Shown here: positions 55,150 to 64,000 of the stretch, in pieces
Layout: the number at the start of each line of letters is the position of its first letter
How positions within the stretch are numbered: the first letter of the stretch is position 1
Translations under genes and position numbers: made by a program
Notes under the pieces: generated by a model
Databases searched by the model: none
What the model was told of the DNA's origin: nothing
The model's input: only the letters and a program-made list of their open reading frames with translations
From: Metellina segmentata
Taxonomy: Eukaryota > Arthropoda > Arachnida > Araneae > Tetragnathidae
Assembly (NCBI GenBank): GCA_947359465.1
Contig: OX375883.1
Coordinates: forward strand, 18,912,088-18,976,087
Direction: 5' to 3'
DNA: 64,000 nucleotides

Positions 55150-56361
55150 GTAAGTAGAAACCGTAGGTGTGATTGCATGAAATCAATAGTTTTCAAACCG
55201 TATTGCCCTTTTTTCCTAAAAAAAAAAACCTTCGAGCATCCCTGTGTAATTTTCATAACATTAAGACCAAGATCATTTCAAATAAATTTTAAAAAAAATC
55301 AAAAATTTAAAGCGCAAAGCAACCAATCAGATGTACCGGCGCGAGCGGTGAAAACACTCTCATTGATCAGCTCGAGTGTTGTCGTTATGCGGTTCCTACT
55401 TGACCACGACTTAACTTCGTTTATTCTTTTCGTGATTTATTCACTGAAATAATAATAGTACGGCAAAATTGGAAACTAAACCCGCGAATAGCATCAGCGC
55501 TAAAGTTCCTGAATTGCTAATATCTATTGATGATAGAGTGGTTACTCACATTTGATATCTTATTTAAATCCACTTATCATGAATATAAACATCAATATGT
55601 ACATTTCATAGTTCCCAAATGAAATCTAATTAGACAAAAATATAAAAGTTTGTTTACATCGTTCAATTGTTCTCTTACTGATGTTAATTTGTATTTCCAA
55701 TACAGTGCATGGTAAAAAGTTCACACACCTCAGTCATGTTACTACAATTAGCTTTTGAACGTCCACTTCAATTATATTCAATGGCGATATAGCATTTTTT
55801 GACGCCTAAGCCTATTTTCGGGTTGTCTCAGATTTACTTCTCTGAGCTAATTTCTACCTTCCAGATTTCTCATTGACTTCTGTCATCAGACTGCTGAAGA
55901 ATTTCATCAGAGCGCCGATAACTCTTCCGTACAGTTCTAGTAATATTGTGCAGCTTTTTTTATATTATTTGTAATCGTTGAAGTCCATTCGCGGTTAAAT
56001 TTATGAACACACAACCGGTCCTTCGCCAAATTGGCGACTGAAAATTTTGACTCACAACGTCTCTTTCCATTGCCTTCGACGGGTTACCAAATTCCATAAC
56101 TGTCGCCAATTGGCGATGGTACCGTGTTCATGAGTTTCATCCTATTTGCCAAAACACAAATAACGTCTATTTTTGTGCCACGTTCAGTGAAGTACATATA
56201 GATTCTGAACCAGAGAGGTTGTTGAGTTGTGGAATATTATACAAGCAGGTGGTATAAATGCTGAAAAAACTTTCGTTGTGCGAAAGACTAGACGATAAAA
56301 GGCTTCACAAACTGTCATCTAAAGATTCAAAATGAAAATTCAGACATTATGTGGAAATCTA
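55150..56361 (+). other. intron sequence of the secreted-protein gene
   Basis: No repeat recognised in this first part of the 6.9-kb intron (55150-62082). A 91-codon ORF at 55177-55452 is not supported as coding. Confidence 0.45.
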
Positions 56362-56363
56362 TA

Positions 56364-57866
56364 CAGGGTGGTCCCGAATTCATGGTACAAACTTTAATGG
56401 TAGGTACAGGACATTGTAACAATGATTTATTGTATAGGAATGTATAGTCGCAAGTGACGCGGTGAGGCGAAAACAGGGGAAATAACGGCCGAAAGGAAAA
56501 ACAAAGATTTTATTGAAAGCGTTGTTGACAAGTGTCATGTTTACAGTAATTGTTCAAAATTGCGTCCACCAGTATCGATACATGCTTGACAGCGTCGGTG
56601 GAGCGATTGGCGTACACGTTCAAAGATGCCTGGTATTTCACGCACACCTGCAGCAGCTACAGATAAGCGAGCGACGAGATCCTCATCTGAGTCAACTGGA
56701 GTCTCATAAACAAGATGCTTTAGATGTCCCCATAGAAAGTAATCGAGGCTCGATAAATCGGGAGATCGGGGTGGCCAAGGGACTGGTCCACCACGCCCAA
56801 TCCATCGAGTACCAAACGTGGCATTCAGGTAATTCCGTACATCAATGCTGAAGTGTGCTGGCGCCCCATCGTGCTGAAACCACATGCGGTTACGAATGGC
56901 GATCGGAACATCATGCAGCAGTTGTGGTAACACTTCTTTCAGAAAAATAAGATAGCTTCCGCCAGTGAGCCGCGTGGGTAGTAAGTATGGGCCAATCAAA
57001 AAGTCGTTCACAATACCAGCCCACACATTAATACTGAAACGTTGTTGAAACGCATGTCGACGCGTTGCATGTGGATTATCGGTTGCCCACACATGGGAAT
57101 TGTGCGCATTAAAGACACCCTCGCGTGAAAATGTCGCTTCATCTGTAAATAGCACATAATCTACGAAATCCGGCTGCAACGCACATTGCTGCATCACCCA
57201 CAGGCAGAAGTTCACGCGGCGAGGATAATCTGCCGGATTCAATGCTTGTACTTTCTGAAAATGGAAGGGGTGTAAGCGATTTTCGTTTAACACTCTGCAT
57301 ACAGTCTGATGACTCACACCTACGTCACGCGCAACAGTTCTTGTGCTTGACTCGGGTCTATCAGCCACAATGTTCAAGATGCTTTCTTCCAGCCTTGGAG
57401 TGCGTACAGCTCTTACTCGACCAGCGCCATGTCTGTTGACGTCGAACGCACCTGTTTCACAAAGTTGACGATGTAACCGTTGAAAAATTCTATGATCCGG
57501 CATTCGTCGATCAGGATACTCCGCGCGATACATTCGTAACGCAGCTCTGCCGTTACCATTTGCACGGCCGTACATGTAATGCATGTATGCTTTTTCTGCA
57601 TACGTAAAGTCACCCATCGTCTACGGCAGCACAATTGTGAATGGCGCTTTTCCCTACTGCGATGCATCATGTTCAACAGCGGCTAGACATCTACTGCCCT
57701 CTACCGGCAATGATACCAACCGATCACTCCATTTCTCTTTCCTTTTATTTCCCCTGTTTACGCCTCACCGCGTCACTTGCGACTATACATTCCTATACAA
57801 TAAATCATTGTTACAATGTCCTGTACCTACCATTAAAGTTTGTACCATGAATTCGGGACCACCCTG
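56364..57866 (-). mobile_element. mariner-superfamily transposon, structurally complete
   Basis: 1,503 bp. Terminal inverted repeats start CAGGGTGGTCCCGAATTCAT and extend about 121 bp (56364-56484 mirrored at the right end) with a single mismatch. TA lies at each border (56362-56363 and 57867-57868). It contains one uninterrupted transposase ORF. Near-identical TIRs and the intact ORF point to recent transposition. It lies antisense in the intron of the secreted-protein gene. Confidence 0.96.
56541..57617 (-). CDS. mariner-superfamily transposase with N-terminal DUF4817-like region, intact
   Basis: 358 codons from ATG (57617) to stop, no disruption. Residues 1-110 are the DNA-binding half ('FTYAEKAYMHYMYGRANGNG', then a helix-turn-helix with 'TVARDVGVSHQTVCRVL'). 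The catalytic half has Asp159 ('YVLFTDEATF'), Asp250 ('WFQHDGAPAHF') and Asp292 ('PRSPDLSSLDYFLWGHLK'). Asp250 and Asp292 are separated by 41 residues, a DD41D spacing rather than the DD34D of classical mariner. Such proteins cut and reinsert the element at TA. All three catalytic acids are present and length is normal, so the protein may be active. Placement in a named DD41D family is inference. Confidence 0.95.
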   Translation of the reverse strand: MGDFTYAEKAYMHYMYGRANGNGRAALRMYRAEYPDRRMPDHRIFQRLHRQLCETGAFDVNRHGAGRVRAVRTPRLEESILNIVADRPESSTRTVARDVGVSHQTVCRVLNENRLHPFHFQKVQALNPADYPRRVNFCLWVMQQCALQPDFVDYVLFTDEATFSREGVFNAHNSHVWATDNPHATRRHAFQQRFSINVWAGIVNDFLIGPYLLPTRLTGGSYLIFLKEVLPQLLHDVPIAIRNRMWFQHDGAPAHFSIDVRNYLNATFGTRWIGRGGPVPWPPRSPDLSSLDYFLWGHLKHLVYETPVDSDEDLVARLSVAAAGVREIPGIFERVRQSLHRRCQACIDTGGRNFEQLL

Positions 57867-57977
57867 TATAAATAAGAATGGAGTGTTTGTTTGTACATTC
57901 AATATTTTCAACCCATTTCAAGTTTTCTGTCCGTTTTGGACCCTTCTGATGCCGAATCCGCCTTTTTCTCGTTTGGT

Positions 57978-58022
57978 GTCTGTCTGTCTGTCTGTCCGTC
58001 TGCCTGTCTGTCTGTCTGTATG
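57978..58022. repeat. (TCTG)n microsatellite
   Basis: About eleven tctg/tccg units. The 221-codon ORF spanning 57583-58248 runs through the mariner end and this tract and is not a gene. Confidence 0.9.
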
Positions 58023-58867
58023 TTGTGCCCTATACACGTCCACACGGTTTAAGATATTTTCATGGAAATTTGCATACAGTGAGTACTTATCTTCATTTAG
58101 TGAGTGGCATTGGTTGCGAAAGTCTGTCTGTCCGTCTTTCTGTTCTATGCTCGATTTTGTGTTTGTGTGTTTGTGTAGGCATCACATGAATTGTATTCTA
58201 GATCTTTTATTGCAGTGTATTTTTTTTATACATTATCTAATAGTTTAGTGAATGCAATATTAAACATGTCTTTATTGGTATACTTAGATGAGTTTCATGC
58301 TAAAACACCTGAGTAAGTATACTTAAATCAACCATAATTTGATAGTTTTGAAAAAATTGGAATGTCTATTGAATATTACGATTACTTCGATTGCTTTACC
58401 AGTACTGTTGAAAAAGTAATTATTCTTCCAAAAATTATATTTTTTAATGGAATTTCAGCTCTGATACTTCATTTATTTCGAGTCTTATTTTTGTTCTTTG
58501 CGCAATGAAAACGATTTCGGAATATTTGAGACAGACGATATTTTTCAACGAAACGAGAATGAACAAGATCGCGTGAGCAGTGATATTTTCTGTTTCTTTC
58601 GCTCTGAATTAATTTCACATTTCTAAATTTTGTGCACTTTTAGTTGTAAGTTGTGGCAACTGTGCGAGATCAAAAGATAAAAATGAATCACAAATTAATA
58701 TCTTTAGAACAATTTTTTGCGACATCTTTTATTTTGTTTTACTTCTTTGTTTCCTGTTTTAAATATTTATTATTTTAATAAATGTGTTTTCCTTCTCATC
58801 ACACGCAACAGCACCACAAAGTATTAGACTTTGAAATGTCAGGTGCCAGTATAAATTTTAAGTGTAG

Positions 58868-58955
58868 TTATGCCATTATTCAAAGAATAATGCCGTTATT
58901 TTAAAGAATAATGCCGTTTTTTAAAGAATAATGCCGTTATTGAAAGAATAATAAT
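58868..58955. repeat. minisatellite, about 20-bp unit x 4
   Basis: Unit 'aaagaataatgccgttat' with small length changes, four successive copies. Confidence 0.85.
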
Positions 58956-59484
58956 GTTTAAAAATCCAAACTAAAACTTTTTCCAACATTAAAAAATTTG
59001 TTGTAATAATGACAGGAGAAGATTGCAAAATTTCACAATGTCGCATACCGGAGGCAAGAGTGCCACAAGTAAAAAAATATTGTTTTGTTGTAAAAAAAAT
59101 ATTGTTATACTATGAGTGCGAGAGCACTCGCCGTAAATCGTAATTTTAATTAATTGAGTTGAACATGAAAAGAACTTAAGAAAGGGAATTCCAAATCTCT
59201 CTCAAAATCGTCTTTTGTAGTAGAAACCTTTGTAGTGTCACCTTTCGTCATTTTGTAGCTTTGTCATACAGCAATTGTGCAATGTATGTGAAATGTATTA
59301 CATGAATGGATATGCATGTGTAGGATTTGTGTCCAAAGTAAGTTGTAGAAAATATAAAGATGGCGAAAGGTGTTAAAATAAATTTTTATCCTACAAAAAA
59401 CGTAAGTCAGTATATATTTTGATTATCTCTTCAATCTAGAGTAAACCAATTCAAACGGAGTAAGGTCGGGTATTTTGCTAGTTT

Positions 59485-60740
59485 ATTAATAAGTTTGGTG
59501 AAGTAGGAACTTTTTTAATGCACAATTCTTTTTAAATGCAATGGCTTCGAATATAGCAGATATACTTCTATAATTGATTTTACTTTCTTATCGAATATAT
59601 TTTTTCTTTAGATTTCTAGCCAAATTTAACGCTATATATATGGTTTTTCCACGAATGTAATTCCTGGAATGGCGACCCAAATATTATAAAAGGCTTAAAA
59701 TACATATAAATATCTAGTAAGCACGGTACTATAAAATTTAAGTTCTTATTTTGGCATCCAATAAATCTTACAAAAACCAACCTTAATAACAGAAATTCTA
59801 AAAAATAGACCGTTCAACGATTTTAAATTTGAGATTTGGTACAAAAGATATTATAATTTAGAAACTGGCTTCGGTCGCCATCTTCATTTGGAGACAAAAC
59901 ATGCCCCGGAAACGACATATTTACCGACTGATTAATTATACTGTACCTAAAGCTTGAGAATTTATTTGTGCTATAATATGGATGTGATTCATTAACGTTT
60001 CAGAAGTTTCTGAAACAATTATTGATATAGTCAGATACTTTCTGCTAAACTATCGCACATAGCAGTCTTAAATTGTTCGAGTACAATACTATATGCATAT
60101 CAATAAAATAATAAATAGTAAAAAAATAGATTTTCGTGATCTTTTGGTGGCAAAATAAAATTCTAAATTAGTTTAAAATGAAAGCAAGCATAGCAGACGA
60201 TTTTCCCAATTTCGGACGGTTGAAAATCAGGACGAGAAGTAATATCAAGTAAACAAAATTTTGCTATTCTGAGACAATTTTTCACTTTTATTTGTAGAAT
60301 ATTTAAAATTTGAAATTAGGTTTTAGTGAAAAACGATTCAGGGAGTCACGTGATTAGTTTTAACGCGAAATATCGACTCAAGGGGAAAGTTGGACAAAAC
60401 CGGGTCCCAAAATGTGTTTTTTTTCCCGCTAAGCGCATACGTGAATAAAATTGCTTCAAGTTCTATTAAAATGATAAATAAGTTCTTCAGTTCCGAAAAA
60501 ATATGTTTTTCAATGTGAAAAAGCTATATTTTGGCGGGCAAATAAATAGTTTTTTGGAAGTATGCAAGTACCCGGTTTATTTCCGACCAGGTCGGATAAA
60601 ACCAGGTACATACCGGAATAATTAAAAAATGTTGTTGTAACAATAAATTAGTATAATGGCCTTCCTACACTGAGGAAGATACGTGGGTTTAATAATCACG
60701 GAACATAAGTAATTTTGAATTTAATGTGTTTGGAATGTAT
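59485..60740. other. no gene recognised
   Basis: AT-rich. The part from 60360 to 60620 ('ggggaaagttggacaaaac' and 'aaaaccaggtacatacc') could be the 3' untranslated part of the pogo-like element next to it. Confidence 0.35.
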
Positions 60741-60746
60741 AGTAAA

Positions 60747-61045
60747 TTAAGTTAATTGATCAGATTTGTAAGAAGTTTTAAGAACACAAATCACAAATAA
60801 AATTTTGATCATGCTCCTCTGCATTCCTACAGGCTTCATGCGCCCATCCCTTACAGTTTTGAAACACTGTATCCAACCTTCCAGAGATTTTGACCTGGCG
60901 TACAATTCATTACAAAAGTTACAGGCTTCGTTCTCATCCACGTCGTCTGCATCTGATGCCGAGGAGTCAGTTTTAATGCTGAACTTTATTTTCTTTCGTG
61001 TTTTGACAGTTTGCGTTAGGGGCCTTAAACAGTTTCTGCTTTAAG
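60747..61045 (-). pseudogene. pogo/Tigger-type transposase C-terminal zinc-finger end
   Basis: Minus-strand frame: 'KTRKKIKFSIKTDSSASDA' is followed by 'DENEACNFCNELYARSKSLE' and 'GWIQCFKTVRDG'. The CxxC then WIxC arrangement is the start of the PHD-like finger found at the C-terminus of many arthropod pogo-type transposases. The finger is degenerate after the third Cys and the DDE domain is absent, so this is a 5'-truncated relic. Confidence 0.6.
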
Positions 61046-61360
61046 TTTTCGTTTTTTGTTTTTTTTCCCCAAGCTCCAATTCCTATCCTGTCCTGTCCGC
61101 TGCCAAGGCCTTGTTTTTTTTTATCCGACTACGCCATTAATCAGAAAATAAAGCATATCATATTTCAAACATGATGCAAAACGTGGTTTAATGATTTAAA
61201 ATAATAGCTGAAAGTGATGTTATCAGATGTTGTATTTACCTAAAATAAATCTTCAAGCAATTAGAAACTACAGAGTAAAATCGGTGGAATAAAAATCGAA
61301 CCGTTTCTACTCGAATCGAATCCTAATACATCGGCATTTACAAACACATAATCTACATTC
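61046..61360. other. no gene recognised
   Basis: Intron-like AT-rich sequence. Confidence 0.35.
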
Positions 61361-61373
61361 CCTTTCATTCAAC

Positions 61374-61613
61374 ATGGTGTAGATGCGGCTGGTGCACCTT
61401 AAATCGGTCGTGGCCGAAAGTCCTCACGTTGGGTTGGCGTGGAAGTTTGGAGAGTGGGGCGCCAGCTCAGGTGTTGCTTCGTCATCTGACCGTGGTTCAA
61501 AATTACGAGGTGCTGTCCTCGGATGTTTCCCTTAAGGGACTGATCCCGGACCGTCGTCAATAGTCCGTTGTGTTGCCCTAGTACGACGTTAACTAAAATT
61601 ACCATTACCATTA
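61374..61613 (+). mobile_element. SINE-A, 5'-truncated
   Basis: 13-bp target duplication CCTTTCATTCAAC (61361-61373 and 61614-61626). tRNA head missing; tail 'attaccattaccatta'. Located in the intron of the secreted-protein gene, 460 bp before its second coding exon. Confidence 0.93.
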
Positions 61614-62082
61614 CCTTTCATTCAACTCCGAATAACATAACGGCTGTCTGCAACTAGTTTCATGCATTATCCGACAGATTGCAGTAATAATCAAGCCAAA
61701 ACTGCCGGATCCCAGTTTTACCGATTTGTCCGTCTTTCCCCTACTTATTACACCTCTACGAGATTAGAACTTATCGTATGCAACACTTTTTCACACTTTC
61801 GGGGATCCAAATAAGTTCAAAATATGGACTATCTTTTCTTCGTTTAACGAACACGAAACAGAATCTTCATGGAACAGAATAATGAATCACTACACATCGA
61901 AAACAGAGCAGAATAACATCCCATGATATCAATAATTACGTCATTCCGCTCAAGTGACCCATGAGCGCCAAAGAAATAAATGTCCCCATTTCAATTAAAT
62001 CACCTCTAAAAATAATATTGCCATCTAAACAAAGTAAAAACGAATAATCTGAAATTGAAATGTGCATAATTTTTCGTTGCAG

Positions 62083-62127
62083 GTTTTTTACCATGTTCAT
62101 GAAAAGGCCGGAAGATGGACCTGCTAA
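62083..62127 (+). CDS. secreted prohormone-like protein, second coding exon
   Basis: 45-bp exon after a consensus acceptor ('ataatttttcgttgcag') and before a strong donor (GCTAA|gtaagt). It enters and leaves in phase 2, exactly fitting the exon at 54980. Together they read '...NIRALP' then 'FFTMFMKRPEDGPA' and a split codon. The KR within 'FMKRPEDG' is a possible proprotein-convertase site. The next exon is not certain; an acceptor at 62565-62566 ('caatctctcag') is followed by a phase-compatible open stretch beginning 'FFDEAIFFDSTS', but its composition is not convincing. The gene probably continues beyond the window. Confidence 0.7.
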   Translation, partial: VFYHVHEKAGRWTC

Positions 62128-63164
62128 GTAAGTTGAATTTTTGTAATTATGCATTTACCGATATAAGGTATTTTCTGTCAAACTAATTATAGGTTTTCGG
62201 TAGTTTGTATTCGGAGATTTGTCCCTTGTTCGTATTCTGAACGTGGCGTCAGTTATCTGGTTTTTCGAATACGATTTCAGCACTTCGCCAATAAATATTC
62301 TAAGGAAAACGAACAAAAATCTGACAGTTGATTGGCAAGCACCAATTACATTAGATTACTAGATTAGCGTCAAACATTGCCAAAAGGATGATAAGCTACA
62401 TTTTAAGGCAATCCCGACATGAATCATAAGAGAGCATTTGGAGAGCATAAGAAAACTCTTCGCAGACCGTCTGGTTTGTTTTAGATCACAGAACTCCCTC
62501 TCAGATTACTGATTAATTTTTTTATTTTAGATTAACTTTTATCACCTTCGGTTTACAATCTCTCAGATTTTTCGATGAAGCTATATTTTTTGATAGCACT
62601 AGTGTTTTGCGGCATTCCCTGTATTATTCCAGAAGTAACTTTGCCTGTAACTCGAACTTACTTTCAGTTTGTTGCTTCAACGTAAATTTTTTTTTTGACC
62701 TTCCTTTATTTAATTGAAATTATACCAATGAGGTATATTTTCATTGTAACACATGGAAAGCTAACGGTCTGCTGTCCAAATGCTCTCGCTTGATGCAAAA
62801 CGGGGTTACCTTTAAATGTTGTTTATCATCGTTTTGGCAATGGTTGGCTCTTATTTTAATTGGTATTGACCCAATCAACTATCATTTTTCAATTTGGAAT
62901 ATATTCTTAGGAATTTTGTTGCGAAAAAGTGCTGAAATCATATTCGAAAAACCTACAGGAAACACGCATTAAGTCAGAAACACTATCACCACTAAAATTT
63001 GTTTGACAGAAAATGTCTCGCATATTATAGATTACCTAAATGTAATGCTTAAATCCTTCTTATTTTTGACTAGTGCACATATTCTTCTGTTTTATCCCGG
63101 TCATGGGTACAGTGTGTCTGCTGATCATTAGATCTGGGAGCCATCTCTGCAGAAATCCGACTAC
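62128..63164 (+). other. intron-like sequence after the second coding exon
   Basis: No repeat recognised. Contains the weak exon candidate starting at 62567 mentioned above. Confidence 0.35.
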
Positions 63165-63892
63165 GGCCCGGTGCACACATCCGGTTTTTCAACGTGCGGC
63201 GCCGCTGCGGCAACACAAGTGCTGTCTGAGATACATTAGATTCAATGGAGTAGTGCACACATGCCTCCAGCGCCGCTCGTCCAACTTGCGTGCAATTTAT
63301 AAAGCAGTTCCCCACGGCGCCGCAGCTCGCCGCACACGCTTCTCCGGTTTGAAATGGCTTGTTTTCATAAATAAATGGAATATAAATAATAATTAATAAA
63401 TGGTTGTATCCAGTAACGTTTATTTTATTTCAAAATATAATTTTTTTACACCAAGCGAAATAAACACGTTTTCTTCGATAGAATATTTATCGAAAATGGC
63501 GTGAAATGAGTACTTGCTTAATGCCTGGTAAACACATCCGATTTTTCAACATGCGGCGCCGTGCGGCACCGAAGCCCAACTATACACACATAACTCTAAA
63601 ATGACGCAAGTACTTATTTCGCGCTTAATCGATAAATATTCTATCGCTTACTTGGTGTAAAAAAAGTAAATTTTGATTCCATTTATTTATGAAAACAATA
63701 CACTTCAGACCGGAGAAGCGTGTGCGGCGAGCTGCGGCAAAGTGAGGAACTGCGGTACAAATTGGACGCAAGTTAGACGTGCGTCGCCGCAGCGTCGGTG
63801 GAGGTATGTGGGCACTACTCCATTGGATCTAATGTATCTCAGACCGCACATGCGTTGCCGCACGTTGAAAAACCGGATGTGTGCACCGGGCC
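63165..63892. mobile_element. foldback element, 728 bp
   Basis: The ends GGCCCGGTGCACACATCCGG and its exact inverse define a palindrome. Arms continue inward (63165-63520 versus 63607-63892), sharing in inverse order the 'ccggagaagcgtgtgcgg'-type block, 'gatagaatatttatcga' and 'gagtacttgc'. The spacer (63520-63606) begins with another related terminus ('tggtaaacacatccgattt'), so the centre may be a partial second copy. No coding capacity; target duplication unclear. Confidence 0.75.
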
Positions 63893-64000
63893 TTATATGC
63901 AGTGTTCTGTGTTTAATCGTAACAATTTGAAAAGTAATTCAGAAGCCTTCATCCCATCCTCTTCGCTTTTTCTAGTCTGTTTATTTCTCACATGATTCAA
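63893..64000. other. window end, nothing recognised
   Basis: Short unassigned sequence. Confidence 0.3.

Larger units (their letters stand above)
57869..59484 (+). mobile_element. Helitron-like repeat of another family, approximate limits
   Basis: Begins after the mariner with 'aataagaatggagtgtttg' and '...tctgtccgttttgg', and ends 'aaggtcgggtattttgCTAG' followed by T at 59484, a CTRR-T terminus. The interior includes a (TCTG)n tract and a minisatellite. No helicase ORF. Limits at the left are uncertain. Confidence 0.4.

Noticed and set aside
56513..56851. 112-codon plus-strand ORF
   Set aside because: Shadow of the intact transposase on the opposite strand.
57583..58248. 221-codon plus-strand ORF
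   Set aside because: It starts in the mariner TIR antisense to the transposase and continues through the (TCTG)n tract; no domain.

Overview
The window looks like repeat-dense intergenic and intronic DNA from a eukaryotic animal genome. It is AT-rich by eye, has spliceosomal intron borders, tRNA-derived SINEs, BEL/Pao, Ty3/gypsy and Ty1/copia LTR retrotransposons, many cut-and-paste DNA transposons and Helitron-like repeats. There is no bacterial operon structure. The SINE/BEL/mariner/hAT mixture fits an arthropod; I associate this SINE consensus with chelicerates, especially spiders, but that is recollection, not something the sequence proves.

Layout. 1-9 kb: LINE 3' end, mariner-like remnant, possible host exons on the minus strand (1494-1796), a TTAA-flanked MITE, a SINE, a decayed gypsy integrase, and one arm of a foldback element. 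9-15.3 kb: a decayed minus-strand Ty3/gypsy element (gag, protease, RT, RNase H and integrase all recognisable) split by a LINE fragment that itself carries two SINEs. 16.3-20.9 kb: a 4.6-kb hAT-like element with a perfect 8-bp target duplication, subterminal motif clusters, a tandem 1.3-kb duplication, a nested TIR element and a SINE. 21-31 kb: candidate short exons with strong donors (21.7-22.3 kb), SINEs and Helitron-like repeats. 31.9-35.2 kb: full SINE, a 1,035-bp TIR element and a giant palindrome with arms of about 760 bp. 36.3-46 kb: a nest in which a Ty1/copia element is split by a hAT and by a BEL/Pao element with nearly identical LTRs; a Tc1 element lies at its left border. 46-54.7 kb: small hAT, Tc1 deletion derivative and a SINE cluster that includes a SINE inside a SINE. 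54.9-62.1 kb: the best host gene, two coding exons of a small secreted prohormone-like protein on the plus strand, phase-compatible and separated by a 6.9-kb intron. That intron holds a structurally complete mariner-superfamily transposon with an uninterrupted 358-codon transposase. 63.2-63.9 kb: a second foldback palindrome.

The sequence gives a relative history. The copia element predates its hAT and BEL insertions; the gypsy element predates the LINE, which predates its SINEs; the 1.3-kb tandem duplication predates the SINE found in only one copy. Target-site duplications were read directly for at least fifteen insertions, so element borders given with TSDs are reliable. Borders of Helitron-like repeats and of the gypsy LTRs are approximate.
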